Positions 1 to 11,483 of a stretch of DNA of 64,000 nt are shown piece after piece. The stretch is from Allantophomopsis cytisporea (Eukaryota; Ascomycota; Leotiomycetes; Phacidiales; Phacidiaceae): the NCBI GenBank assembly GCA_024752435.1, contig CP103035.1:310001-374000 (forward strand). The letters are read 5' to 3'. A model generated the notes under the pieces. It saw only the letters and a program-made list of their open reading frames with translations. It was not told the DNA's origin and did no database searches. The number at the start of each line of letters is the position of its first letter. The first letter of the stretch is position 1. The position numbers were made by a program, and so were the translations under genes.

Positions 1-1219
1 ATTTTCGAAGCACGAACATTGTCTGTAGTAAGTGTCAAACTGCTTTGCTGGCAACGTTCAACCTGAAGGAAATGTTAATGTACACGATATTGATACATGA
101 AATCTTCTGATATCTTGCTACTAGCTGTCTCACAAGCGGGATACTTTCTCTGTGTGTTTATGCAGTAGGAGGTGCTAGATCCTGTAGAATCGATAGCTCG
201 AAAGCAAGTGATTGAAACCCATCCCGGAAGAGGTGAGTATGCTATTGTGCCGCACACGGCTTGTGCGGCTCAGGAAATCCCTCGCGTGTCTCTTCCCCAG
301 ATCATAATCACCTACTCCTTCTCTGTCTCCAATTTCGACATCACCTTCGCTGTCCTGCCTCATACATTCCTTCGGCTTCCTTAAATGGTATTCGGCCCGT
401 ACTGGAGGATTTCCCACACCGAACCATTCCTATGTCGGGTTCCCACTCCACTGCTAGCCCTCCTAGATTATTGTTTTCCGTTCTCGTACGAGTTGCAGTC
501 ACCCAGCATGTGTGGTATGTTTTCGAATCTGATTTCTAGCTTGCCTGCCAGTTTTCGTCTTTACGTTACGTATCTTGGACAGTAGAGTAGGAGCATCGAA
601 CAGCCTTTATACCATTTTCGTATCCGCGTTCGTCCTATCGTACGCAGGAATCTATCTGCGCTCACATGTACTGTACAATGTATCGAGGCACCTTTTCAAG
701 TGAGGTCGTCGATCCTATTTGCTGACATCACATCTGAGCAAGACGGAGTGCAAATGTAGTCAAAGCTAAAATGTTTCCCCTCTTGTGGACATAACGAGCA
801 ATAGACCGAATCTTTTGGAATCTAATGCGGTGATTTTAAACATAACGCATTTCAATACATCAAGATTTCAATGACTACGGTCAAGTATTCATTGAGACAT
901 ACGGATGATGATCAGTACACTTGCGGATTTTCGCTTAAAATGATAGTTTCCGATGAAGAGAGAATGGCCACATCTCCTTTCAAGGATGGCACTGTCTCTT
1001 GCTCTTAAGCTTCTTCCTACACATGGCCCATTAAGTTGACTACTTAGCCCTGAGGTTGTGTTTAGTCAATTTTCAGTGCAGCCTTCTGAATCCCTTCTAA
1101 AATCACACTGCGGACACGTCGTTCATTCAAACATATATATATATATATACAACATCCTTCGAAGATTAATCAGTCATTGACCTAGCAAGAACCCAATCGA
1201 CCTGACAAAAGAAAGCTCA
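1..1219. other. AT-rich left flank, no supported gene
   Basis: No reading frame here looks like a real gene. All open frames are under 100 codons and overlap one another on both strands. An (AT)n run lies at 1133-1149. One short stretch (about 179-231, plus) is flanked by a pyrimidine-rich ATGCAG and by a GTGAGT donor and could be an exon of a gene mostly outside the window. An in-frame TAG directly after the candidate acceptor argues against it. Confidence 0.5.
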
Positions 1220-2447
1220 ATGATTTCATTATCAAACATCATCTGCAAATTGCTTCCCTTTATTTCATATCATCCTGTCACAGTTATAGCGTATCCTGTA
1301 GGAATTAGCCTCGGAGGGTCTTATTTGTTGGTATATCCCTGTTCTATGAGCTAGCTAAGTCTCCTGGATCTTTCAGTTCATAAACTTACAATTAGATACA
1401 GGACCTCGGCATACTACACGGAATCTAATGAACTAGTCCCGGTTGTTAGAATTGCAGCCAATGAGAAATGGCAGTCGATGTTTTCAAATACTTGGAAAGA
1501 ACAAAATGACTATGAGTAAGTATGCTGTTTCAAGCAATTGAACTCCATTTGGTTTTCTACCTAAATACTAAATTTGTTTTCAAAGTCTTAATGATTCAGA
1601 AGTGCAACAGCTGTTTAATTCTACATTACACCAAATTAAAGTAGCTACTGAATCTGTGTTAGGCAGCACAGTTACTATAGCATCTATTGTTGTTCCGCTA
1701 TCTTTCCATGAGACACGTTTTCAATCACTGCTAGCAGAGGTTGCAACAGACGAAGGTATTGTATCAGTTTGGCGCCAAGTTACCCGCGCGTTAGACGGAG
1801 CACGACTTGCATACGACGTAGATTCGTGTGCAGGTTTTGAACTAGAGCCTGGTTCAGAATGCGACATAAACGATATTCATTGCGTTCTGATTGTTACCTA
1901 CGATCAAACTCGTCTCTCCTTAGCAATGCTTGAAGTTCAGTCCTATAGCTACCAGCCTTACAATATCATCCACTTTGAACAGTACGGGCAAGATAGCGGT
2001 AGTATTGTAAGTGATTCGTTAGTAACGATTATCCAGTTTGTCTAAGTTGGAAGAATTGCTGGCGTTGATCTATATATGTAGCTTGACCTGGAAAGACACA
2101 AAGATTTCTCTGCAGATCTCAAAACATACTTGGAGGCTTTTGAAAAGCATATTCAGACTAGCCACAATGAAGCCGAGGCACTCAATAACTTGAGAGCTGT
2201 GGTCTTGAGTGGCGATGCCTCAAGCCACAGCATGGAAGAGATGCGTCAAGCCCTGACTACTGCTATTCCAGAGTATCAGAACAAGCTTCGCATGACGCTG
2301 GATTCCAACTATATCGGTGCATTTGGAGCGGCACAGCGAGCTCGCCACATAGCACTCAACCCTACATTCCTCGATGATCATGATCATAATCATATTTTCA
2401 CCAGTCCCCCCCTTGGCTATCTCGCCGAAATTCAAAATGAACTTTAG
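1220..2447 (+). CDS. Divergent Hsp70/actin-like ATPase-fold protein, N-terminal exon join uncertain
   Basis: Three downstream exons join cleanly: about 1401-1515, 1586-2006 and 2082-2447. Introns 1516-1585 and 2007-2081 both have GTAAGT-type donors and an AG acceptor, and a TAG stop ends the last exon. The protein carries a phrase near the end, VVLSGDASS, followed by GAFGAAQRAR. This resembles the C-terminal half of Hsp70/actin-fold ATPase domains, where a VGG(S/A)-type loop precedes GAA. An upstream open exon (1220 to about 1354) contains VGISLGGSY, which resembles the phosphate-1 loop of the fold. That exon cannot be joined to the next in one frame using a standard donor: GTATAT leaves the wrong phase and only a GTTGGT donor would fit. 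The gene may therefore be degenerate, or the first junction is missed. The substrate-binding half of a true Hsp70 is absent. The family call is an inference from these loops. Confidence 0.45.
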
Positions 2448-4476
2448 TTTTAGAATGATATATGCAGGGTCTTGGCTATCAAATCATTTAATAGTCCAAA
2501 GAACCTACCTAGCGTATTGGCGTGGGCGTGAGCATTGAGGAGTATCCGCATAATTCAAGAGAACCTCTCAAAGATGCTTTCTGTAATATATTGCTGTATC
2601 TGCTGGCATGAATTGGGATTTTTGACACCTCTACGTAGTTCTCTTTTTTGCAAACAGTAAAGGTAAGGACACATCTTTGTTCAAGTCTGTGACATTGATA
2701 TCAGGATATTTTGGGAGTCTCATCATATCTATATTACCTCTTATTGTAGCGTCATTTAATAGTCACCACTCTCTACCGTCTTCAACTTTAGTATTGACAC
2801 TACGATCGAGCAGCTATGAGATGGTTTATAAAAGCTTTGCTTAGGAGATTTGGTGCCTAAAATTTGTCAACATATGCGGTCACTAGATTTCACTTGCTTT
2901 ACCAACGTATGAAAGTGAGATTTCATTTTCATGAGAACCGGATTAAACACATAATTCACCACACCACTAAGTTGGATTTAGATATCTGCATAGTGGAGTG
3001 CTATTATCCTTTTTCTGCAATCCCTTCAGTCTCTAATTCCTGCTGCCATCCCCAGTATAACGTGACTGTGCACCTAGTATTGTGACAAAAGTCTCACTGT
3101 AATCTTCATCGCGATGATCTATGGAAATCCTTCACTCTGCATATATTTGGAATGTGCTCATTTCGTTATCAAATAACATTGTTAGAACTGGTAGAGTAAA
3201 GCTATTGTTTTTATGCTTCTCGGCATGATATGTCTAGTTTCTAATGACATGTTTCAACAGTAGTAGAGAATCCTATGGAAGAGCTTTCTGATTGTTAATA
3301 GCAGACTCAGGACTTAGCCTGAGGAAATTGATATAGCCTATATCTAGCCTCTCATGCCCTTGACAAATTATGTTATTTATTAATAAGTCTTGTAGTGTCT
3401 CGGACTATTTTGTGTTGCTTTTGGATTGTTCCATTGAAACTATCAATTTGAGACCTCAGAAAGCATGAAGTCGGATACAGATTGGTAAATTGATTGTATG
3501 GAGCTTTTGTCAAGTATGTTGCTGCTTGTGTGAAGGGTATCCCATGTAGCCATTGACATGGGACCTCGACTGGGACCTCGATTCTCATGACGAATATGTA
3601 CCTCTGTCAGGCCTCATGAGAGAGACCAGTGACAAGCTTAGCCATCTACAAATTATCTATCACGTATCCATAGAGTCTGCTAGACTCCACGATTTAAAAC
3701 CGACATAGTTCCCATAAATTTTGAGTGCACACCGCAGCACACTGAGTGTCAGCTAGCGTTTCGCGAGACAAATCTACTGCAAAAGATGTAGTGACCTTGG
3801 GCGTTCTTCTAGGTCAATCTGATTGTTCAGAATGTTTTCGTAGATATCATGACGATTTTGGAGATATTTCTCAGGCGGCTAAAGATCGTTTTCTTGATTT
3901 TCCTTTCCGCTGTCGTGTCTCTACCATCTGAGTAACTAACGCTCTACTCAAATATGCCCCGAGAGAACTTGACGATATCCTCTAACACGTCTTCAACATC
4001 ATCATCGAACCGAGGAAAAGTAACTTCATTTTCAAATTCCAATGAACTGTTGAACCCCTAGAAGTAACCTCAGTTGGTATCTAACAAATGTTTGAATATC
4101 AAGGCCATCCGTATGATCAGAGTTTATAGCAATACTTTCAATGTTAATCATTCCCAGCAGAACATGTCTGCCATGGGCCAAATATTCGAGTTTTATTTAT
4201 TTATTAGCCATCCAAACGATCCTGAGCTTACATGATACTACAGACTTTTCCAGCAACTTGGAACCGGGAGATGTATAGCTCACCGAAAGGTGGTGAGACT
4301 GGAGGTAATGGACTCCTCTCCTTGACTAGTGTTGCAGGCAGGTTCGGCATCGAGCTACAGAGTCATACCAGAGCCATCAATTGTCAGAAATATTCTACAA
4401 CGCAAGGTTTTATGATAGCTAGTTGAAACCAAGAAAAGCGGTTGATAATTGTTACAATCTATCACATCTAATCAAT
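2448..4476. other. AT-rich intergenic stretch
   Basis: Two kilobases without a convincing gene. Open frames are at most 73 codons, lack splice context and overlap on both strands. A 61-codon plus-strand frame at 3746-3931 has no recognisable feature. The end of this stretch is the 3' flank of the glucosidase II gene on the opposite strand. Confidence 0.5.
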
Positions 4477-7438
4477 CTAAAATGAAATAGTCCAGTCCTC
4501 ACCAATTGCGACCTTAGGATTCTTAACCAAAGCCCAAGCAGCCCTTCCACCCTCAGCAGCATGGAACTCAATTGGGACCTCCGCCGTCTTGCCGGCGTGC
4601 TTAGCCTCAACCGTTGTCTTTCCTGCCCAAGAAGCTGGGGCACCGACAATGACTACCTTCTCAACACCGACGTCCTTCATTGTCTTGAGGTACTTGCTAG
4701 TTAGTTTACCCTTGGTGGCAACGTCCGTGGACTTCAGCTCGTTGGAGGCGGTGGAGAACGAGAAGGTGCGGTGGATATAAGCACCAGCCTCGTAATCATA
4801 AGTCTCGCCGTCATCAACATAAAGCTCACCCTCTGCATTGCCATCCTTGCCAAGGACAATGACGAGAGTGTAAGGGTCCCAGCGCATGAGACCGCTGCTT
4901 CTTCGTGGGCGGTCTTTGCGGGGAATGATGTGGCCACCTTGCATGAGAAGAGGGATCTTCTCAAGCGGTGCTGGGATAGTCTGCTTGCCTGCACCAGTGT
5001 AGATAGTGTGGTCGAAGTAGTCGTAGTAGAGCTCGTTATCTGGAAGGTAGATCTCGACGCTTTCGGCTCCTTCGGTGACAACCGGCTTGGCAAGAAGTCC
5101 TGTTCCGCCGATGAAGAATTGATCATCAATGGCAAAGCCCGCTTCATCACCTGGGTACTCGAAGTACTGAGGTCTGATGATTGGCGTGCCATCGACACTT
5201 GCCTCGTGGAAGGCAGTGTACCAGGCTGGGAGCAAAGAGTAACGGAGACGCAGAGCTTGGGTAATGATGCCAGTGTATGGCTCACCAATCAAGTATGGCT
5301 CACGACGACGTGTATCAATGTGGGCATGGCCACGGAAGAATGGATAGAAGGCACCAGCCTGGTACCATCTTGCCAAGAGATCTTTTTCTGGGTTACCAAA
5401 GAATCCTCCAACATCAGCACCAGCGAATGGATAACCGGCAATACCATTGTTAAGAATCATAGGAAAGGCAGCTGCGAGATGGTCCCAGTTGGCTTGGTTG
5501 TCGCCAGTCCACATGGCTCCGAGACGTTGACTACCGGCATAGAACGAACGAGTAAGAACGAATGGTCTTCGGACCTCGCCCTTCTTGCGCTCGAGAAGAG
5601 CCTCAAAAGTAGCATTGTGGAAAGTCATTCCGTTGAGGTTGTGAACGTCTCGATGCTCCCAGTTTCCATAGTGAAGGTTGTCCTTTGGCATTGTTGTTTC
5701 TGGACCGTTGAAGACGGAAGGCTCGTTCATGTCATTCCAAATAAAAGTGTTTGGCATGGAGCCCTTGAACGCACTGTACTTGAAAAGACCAACCCACCAC
5801 TTGATAGCCAATGGGTTGAAGGTATCAACCCAGTGAGAGGAACCAGGCCAGCACCAACCCTCAAAAATGTTACCATCCTTGTTGTGAACACCCAAATCTT
5901 TGCTCTTGAGTTCATCAACAACATGATAACCACCCTCATTCTTGATATGAGGATCAATAATTGTCACGAGCTTTCTCTCGCGCTCATCAAGTTGCTTCTG
6001 CATGCCCTCTGGGTTACCAAAAGTATGAGAATCCCAGGTGAAGTACTTCTTGCCATCAGTGTATTCGATATCAAGCCAGATGACATCGTATGGAATGTTA
6101 AACTTATCCATCTTGCGATCGACATCTTTAACGTCCTCGTCTGTCACGTAGTTCCATCTGCACTGATGATATGCAATAGCAAAATCTTGTGGCAACTGGG
6201 TATATCCAGTGAGCTCTCCATAGGCCTTTGTGACCTGCTTTGGAGTTGGACCAAGGAATACAAAGACATCCAACAATCCACTTTCGGAAAACCAGTGAGT
6301 GTGGGTGTCAGTTTTTGATCCAATACCAAGAGTAAGTGGGTTGTGAGCCTCCTTGGCCTTGGTGATATCAATCCAAGTCTCAGCAGCATTTAGCCAGAAA
6401 ACACCAACAGTGGAATCCTTACGGTGAGCCTGCATGAATGGAATAGCACCATAAAGAGTCATAGGACTATCCATGATGTACTCGAAAACATCGGCGTTGT
6501 AAAGTCTGTAAGGATCATTGTAATTGCCGTCACCACCACGAGTTTCTCTCAAAGACATTGGCCCAGCATGCTCAGGAATACCAAAGACATGCTCGTAACC
6601 AGGGAATGTGATATCTAGTCCAACACTTTCAGGACCTCTTGGCTTAGAATCGGTGTTTCCACCGAAGGCCTCGTCCCACCAAGTGCTTTGGTCTTCGGTG
6701 CTTTGTACTGCCTCTTGCTCGCCCTCCAGCTTCTCAACCTCAAGCTTTGGTCTCCAATGTTCCATGTTTATAAGACCTCGGTCATTGAACTTGATTTGCG
6801 TGACACCATCTCTCTTGAATTCGATACCAAATGGGGAATGGCGAATTACAGCCTCGAACTTGTTTTCTGGGCCATAGGAGATGGTGGTGGTGGTGCTATC
6901 CTGAGAAACAACTTTGGCGTCCTTGCTCAGAGTCAATCCTCCAACAATTGCCCAATCTTCGGCTTCGTTGTATCGTTCCTTGCGTGCAATGCTGTTGTGT
7001 CTAAGCTCAATGTCCTTCTTTTGACGCTTCTCCTCATCAATGGTCACCCTCGCAGTTCCAGACTCGAGGAATGATATCGTAAGAGGAAGGCGAACAATTT
7101 CCCCTGCAATAGAGATAGTTTTGTGGATTGTGGCCTGTAATTGGCCTCCGTTGACGGTGATTGATTCGGATTGGACGGCGTATGGGGCTTCCCATGAAGC
7201 ACCGACTGCTGTGGCTTTGTCGGCGTATTCTCGATTTCTCTTACAAAATCCAGATTGGCTACAAGTTTTGAAAAGGTCATGCTTCACCATTTCTAGAGTT
7301 ACCAATATTAGCGGTTGTAATCATTTTTCTGCGCAGGAGCTGATACTAACCAACTGGTGTAAACAGACAGCATAGAGCACATAGTAGAACTATGATAGCC
7401 GTCCATGATAGGGACGACGAGCGTAGTAACGTCTGCAT
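4477..7438 (-). CDS. gls2: Glucosidase II alpha subunit (GH31), ER
   Basis: Glycoside hydrolase family 31, the catalytic subunit that trims the two inner glucoses from N-glycans in the ER during calnexin-cycle quality control. There are two exons: 7351-7438 encodes 29 residues that form a signal peptide (two Arg/Ser-rich turns, then AIIVLLCALCCLF), a 58-nt intron spans 7293-7350, and exon 2 runs to the stop at 4477. Predicted length is 967 aa, normal for the family. The mature N-terminus begins with the family hallmark VKHDLFKTCSQSGFC. The GH31 nucleophile motif WNDMNEPSVF places Asp at about residue 550, and the acid/base motif WTGDNQ places Asp at about 627. No HDEL is present, as expected, because the beta subunit retains the complex. 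The start was chosen because only this exon supplies the signal peptide in phase. It is divergent from ndk. A 515-codon frame on the opposite strand is an antisense shadow. Confidence 0.96.
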
Positions 7439-8021
7439 TTTGACAGATCTCAAATTATCCCTCAGTACTCAACAACTGAGAGTAAGTCAAGAAATGAAAG
7501 AGGACAGACTGTGTATTAACAGTCGATGTCGATTGAGCACATATGACGGCGGGTGCGTCTTAGTTCACAATTGGCAACGTAACTCGCTTGAAGCTGCTCC
7601 CGAGCGCAATGCAATGCAAGCGGCACTCCATGGCATTGCTCTGCAACCAAGGCCCCAATCACGTGGAGATAAGACTGCAGCAGCAGCTTGTTTATCGGTT
7701 GCTGTTTTGGTGTCTTGGAGGATGAGGCGGTCGAGGTTGGGCCTCCATTCGCCTATCCTTCCCTCACCCGACCCTTACCCGACCACTACCGACCCCTTCG
7801 ACGCGCATCTGCCTCGTATTGTAGCTTTTTGCCCACCACAGTTCACACTCCACCATTAGGGGCTGCCTCTGAGACTGAGCAACCTTCCATAAGGGCGCTA
7901 AGTGGGGGGTAGTGCAATAAACCTAAACTGTCCCTTCTTAATACCCCCGATCTCCAAATCTACGAACATCTTCTACTCTTTCGATCAACAAGAATCATCA
8001 CCAATTCTCAAATCCTTCATC
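7439..8021. promoter_or_regulatory. Divergent promoter, glucosidase II / NDK
   Basis: The 583 nt between the two start codons serve both genes. A CCAAT box (7655-7659) runs directly into an E-box CACGTG (7660-7665), a composite that could bind the Hap/CBC complex next to a bHLH factor. A C/T-rich tract (about 7740-7860) and the CT/CA-rich leader just upstream of the ndk ATG are typical fungal core-promoter and 5'UTR features. Site function is inferred from consensus only. Confidence 0.5.
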
Positions 8022-8546
8022 ATGTCTTCTGCCGAGCAAACGTAAGTTCCCTGACATCATCCTTCTAACATCATCAACTTGTCAATTGATGTGATCAATT
8101 GAATTGTGTTGAGTATTGTTGTTATGTTTGCGGCGGTGTAACTAACATTGTTTGCAGTTTCATTGCCATTAAGCCAGATGGTGTCCAGGTATACAATGAC
8201 CATAATATTATCATCTAAAGGACTTTCAACTGACAAGATCATCAGCGTGGACTCGTTGGCCCAATCATCTCTCGTTTCGAGAACCGTGGGTAGGTTTTCA
8301 AAGCTCTGCAATTGATGAATTCACCTGTGCTAACAGCACTGTGTAGCTACAAGCTCGCTGCCATCAAGCTTGTTACCCCAGGAAAGGCCCACCTCGAGAA
8401 GCACTGTATGTTCTACGATAACCCTTGAGTTTCGTACGGTCACTGACAATAGGATAGACTCTGATCTCTCCGACAAGCCATTCTTTGCTGGCCTCGTCAA
8501 CTGTACGTTATTCCTAAACGAGAAAACATCTCCCTTCACAACTCCC

Positions 8547-8577
<31 letters not shown>

Positions 8578-8932
8578 TCAAGAACCCATGAAACGAATCG
8601 ATACTGACACATCATAGACATGAACTCTGGCCCAATCTGCGCCATGGTCTGGGAGGGTCGTGATGCCGTCAAGACTGGCCGCAGTAAGTTCTAAAGCCCT
8701 TCTCAATTCAACAACAAAACTAATACCAAAACCAGCTCTCCTCGGTGCCACCAACCCATTGGCTTCCGCCCCAGGTACCATCCGTGGTGACTTCGCCATC
8801 GATGTCGGACGTAACGTCTGCCACGGTTCCGACTCTGTTGAGAACGCCAAGAAGGAGATTGCTCTCTGGTTCAAGGAGGGTGATGTTATCTCCTGGAAGT
8901 CCGCCCAGCACGACTGGGTCTACGAGAAGTAA
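8022..8932 (+). CDS. ndk1: Nucleoside diphosphate kinase
   Basis: Transfers the gamma phosphate between NTPs and NDPs through a phosphohistidine, acting as a cytosolic hexamer. There are seven exons: 8022-8041, 8158-8188, 8246-8289, 8347-8405, 8458-8502, 8618-8683 and 8736-8932. The spliced length is 462 nt, giving 153 aa, exactly the family size. The start [17 protein letters not shown] matches the family N-terminus. The active site NVCHGSDS contains the catalytic His (about residue 118). [12 protein letters not shown] and the C-terminal WVYEK are also typical. All six introns are short with GT-AG ends; intron 5 holds a CAA microsatellite. The density of introns in so small a gene is common for this gene in filamentous fungi. 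A decayed copy of the last exon and 3'UTR lies about 0.6 kb downstream. Confidence 0.97.
8546..8576. repeat. (CAA)n microsatellite in ndk intron 5
   Basis: About ten CAA units lie inside the fifth ndk intron, so length changes would not alter the protein. Confidence 0.9.
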
Positions 8933-9551
8933 ATTACTCCTTTAATTTAGGATATTTACTTCCGTAGTATATGTTGGCTGTATATAGATTCATAGACGGT
9001 CAAAATTCAGCAACAGTACTTCTACCTGATATCAAAATCATTTGAATTAGCCTTTGTGAATGTTATAGATATTTTGGAACTTTATTATTACAACACAATG
9101 AGCTCTGAGACAACACAATGAGATCTGAGAATCATTACTGAGACTCGCAGGTTTTGGAAGGTATACAGCCATTCGAAGTTATACATTTATTTAAAGTCAA
9201 CATTTATTCAAAGCTATAGGCTCCTAAAGCTATATCTATCACTCAAGAGTGTAGGGACAAATAAGCTCGAACAGTGTGATGTCTAGAGCCGTGCCGCAGA
9301 AAGCTAAAGCTGATATGAGAGGGGTCAGATATTTTTCGGTAGTGCCGATGATGATTTGACTATGAGTAGATGCGTCGATTCTTGAAACATAATACATATC
9401 ATATATATGGTAGTAAAATAAAGTAGAGAAGGATTAATCAGAAGTCTACCCCTTTCAAAGATTATTTGTTAACCAGAAAAGTATTTGTACCTATAGGAGT
9501 AAAAGATATCACTTAGACAAGCTGACCTCGACCTCAACCTTAGCCCCCTCT
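8933..9551. other. ndk 3' flank
   Basis: The 3'UTR and AT-rich spacer between ndk and its decayed partial copy. No open frame of note. It contains one 20-bp tandem duplication (separate entry). Confidence 0.5.
9090..9129. repeat. 20-bp tandem duplication
   Basis: Two adjacent 20-bp units, 9090-9109 and 9110-9129, differ at one base (GAGCTCTGAG versus GAGATCTGAG). This is probably a replication-slippage duplication in the ndk 3' flank. Confidence 0.85.
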
Positions 9552-9790
9552 ATATATTGAAGGAAGTCTTTTTAAACTTTTTTGTTAAAAATAATAGTAG
9601 AAATGTTTCCTTTAGCTTTACTCTGTTGAAATAACTAAGGAGATCACTCTTCAGTTTAGAAAGGGTGACATCATCTATTGAAAGTCTGCTCAACACAACT
9701 AGGTTTTTAAGAAGTAAATTACTCCTCTTATCCAAGATATCTACCTTCCTTTACAACGAGTCTCATAGATATTATAGATATTTCCAATGA
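9552..9790 (+). pseudogene. Decayed partial copy of ndk (last exon and 3'UTR)
   Basis: Read in the ndk frame, this stretch follows the ndk last exon codon by codon from about residue 108 to the stop, and the match continues into the 3'UTR. The shared string AAGTAAATTACTCC covers the stop codon in both copies. Most differences are transitions: CAG to CAA, GCC to GCT, GTC to GTT, GAG to AAG. Two Trp codons have become stops (TGG to TGA and TGG to TAG). There is at least one codon gained and one lost. No upstream exons are visible, so it is a 3'-truncated duplicate in the same orientation. The transition bias and nonsense from Trp codons fit repeat-induced point mutation, but the context bias was not counted. 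The opposite-strand 61-codon frame here is a shadow. Confidence 0.8.
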
Positions 9791-9962
9791 TAATAACGCA
9801 CGAGGTTTGCAGACAAAATGCGGATGGCAAAGCTCACGTGCCTGATATTGTTGTAATCCTGCTTCTTGGACCACTTGCACAGCATCACCACATTGTCATT
9901 TAAGTTATTATTTTGCTCATTGACAATATATGTATTGATGGTTATCGAGAGAAACTCTGCCA

Positions 9963-11483
9963 TTACTCGACAAATTCGACCTCCAGTCCCTCCTGTTCTG
10001 AATAGATCGTAACATATGTCATGCAAAACGCCTTCTGCCTATTATACTGCTCAAGATCAGGAGCAGCATCGATATCATCAGCACTTGGCCTCAGCGCTCC
10101 ATTTTCTACCGCCGCTCTCGCAGCCTCCCCTAGCATAAGCATATTTTTGAATAAATACACATGCGCTAATCTATCTACACCTAACATCCATTTCTCCAGA
10201 TTCTCTATGTCCCTCACAAATGTCTTCGCTGCTGTGCTATCCAGTTCTTCATCCTCCGCGTCATCCCGAGGGTTGTAGAAGAAGGCTGCCGCCAATTCAG
10301 CTTGAGCATTATGAAAGGCGACTTTATCTCCGTTGCGACCTTCTCGGCGAATAGCTTGGAAGAATGGTTGTAAGCGTGAATGGTTGTAAAGGGTCTCATT
10401 AATAACCAACGCTTTGGTAAGCCAGGCCGAATATGCTGTGACTACTTCGGCAATGTCTAATGGGCTTCGCAATTGTTTATCGGGCGACTGTAATCGTTCG
10501 CCTTGTCGTTGGCGTTTTGGAAAAATTGGGTCAGGGGAATCGCGATAACGTTTCTCTTGCCGCTGCACTTCAGCTTGAACTCTTGGGGCGATGCGACTGT
10601 GCTCATCAACTACGTTTGGCACAGGTTCCTCACTAGGCGTCTCAGAGATGAAAGATCTGCCCTGTGGAGATTTTCCACGTGTAATCTGAGCTCGTGGGGA
10701 ATAGGTTGGAGAACATGGGACAGGGTCTTCTTGGAATACAGAGAATGGTACACAGGAAGGCGGCGTGGGAGGTAGTGGTGGACGTTGCCCGTCATATACA
10801 GGAGGATCATCTGCATCGAATATGTATTTCTCCCACCGGAGAATCTCAGCACCCTTCCCCATATACATATCCGAGTAAACGAGAGGCAACTGCTCGAGTT
10901 GATCAGGATGGTCGAGAAGCCGACAGACTGTGCTGAGACCGCTTCTTGCGTAGTCGCTGGGCTTTATATATACAGTAAACCTCAAGGTATGTGAGAAAGA
11001 ACAGAAGGCAAGAAATACTCGATGAGAAGCTGACGTGCTTGGGCGTAGATTGTCGGTTTTCGATCTTGGCATGAGGTTATAACCGCTCTCTGTAAGATTG
11101 AATTGGGCACGGATTATGGAACCTGCATTGGAGAGACCTGCATCATGAACAGTGGCGGCTGCGTTGCCAATATCGGAAATGTTGACTTGTTCAAACCTCA
11201 GGGCTGACGAGGTTGTCCCTGAAAGTGCCTGCAGTGGAAGGACTAATAAAAGCTCCTTTGGAACCTTGCGACCAGATCTCTTGAAAGAGATCAACAAGGC
11301 AAAGCGAGCGAATATCTTGGAGCCATCAAACCCAATTTTGAGTGTAAATTCAGAGCTATGTTTGTTAATAGCTGATAGAGACCCAAGGGTCATGGGGCCC
11401 GTTTTCGAATCTTCCCATTCAGCAAAGACATATTCGTTGACATAGTCGGTAAGAGATGCATCAATAGCTGACATAACGGGCAA
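9963..11483 (-). CDS. Unrecognised 506-aa fungal protein
   Basis: A single open exon of 506 codons with no interrupting stop. I do not recognise a named family. The N-terminal 200 residues look folded, with mixed hydrophobic strands (LKIGFDGSKIFARFALLISF) and a cysteine pair. Residues about 235-335 are proline-, serine- and arginine-rich with a basic cluster (FPKRQRQGERL) that could be a nuclear localisation signal. The C-terminal 150 residues look helical with an acidic patch (DDAEDEELDS). There is no signal peptide or membrane segment. The first Met (11483) is followed by a second at codon 4; either could be used. A 135-bp direct repeat lies 160 bp upstream of the start. A nuclear role would be a guess. 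Confidence 0.75.
   Translation of the reverse strand: MPVMSAIDASLTDYVNEYVFAEWEDSKTGPMTLGSLSAINKHSSEFTLKIGFDGSKIFARFALLISFKRSGRKVPKELLLVLPLQALSGTTSSALRFEQVNISDIGNAAATVHDAGLSNAGSIIRAQFNLTESGYNLMPRSKTDNLRPSTSASHRVFLAFCSFSHTLRFTVYIKPSDYARSGLSTVCRLLDHPDQLEQLPLVYSDMYMGKGAEILRWEKYIFDADDPPVYDGQRPPLPPTPPSCVPFSVFQEDPVPCSPTYSPRAQITRGKSPQGRSFISETPSEEPVPNVVDEHSRIAPRVQAEVQRQEKRYRDSPDPIFPKRQRQGERLQSPDKQLRSPLDIAEVVTAYSAWLTKALVINETLYNHSRLQPFFQAIRREGRNGDKVAFHNAQAELAAAFFYNPRDDAEDEELDSTAAKTFVRDIENLEKWMLGVDRLAHVYLFKNMLMLGEAARAAVENGALRPSADDIDAAPDLEQYNRQKAFCMTYVTIYSEQEGLEVEFVE

Noticed and set aside
4771..6318. 515-codon open frame on the plus strand
   Set aside because: It lies entirely antisense to the glucosidase II exon and its frame is explained by codon use of that highly constrained gene; no motif or splice context of its own.
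9550..9735. 61-codon minus-strand frame
   Set aside because: Shadow across the decayed ndk copy; the sense strand alignment to ndk explains the sequence.
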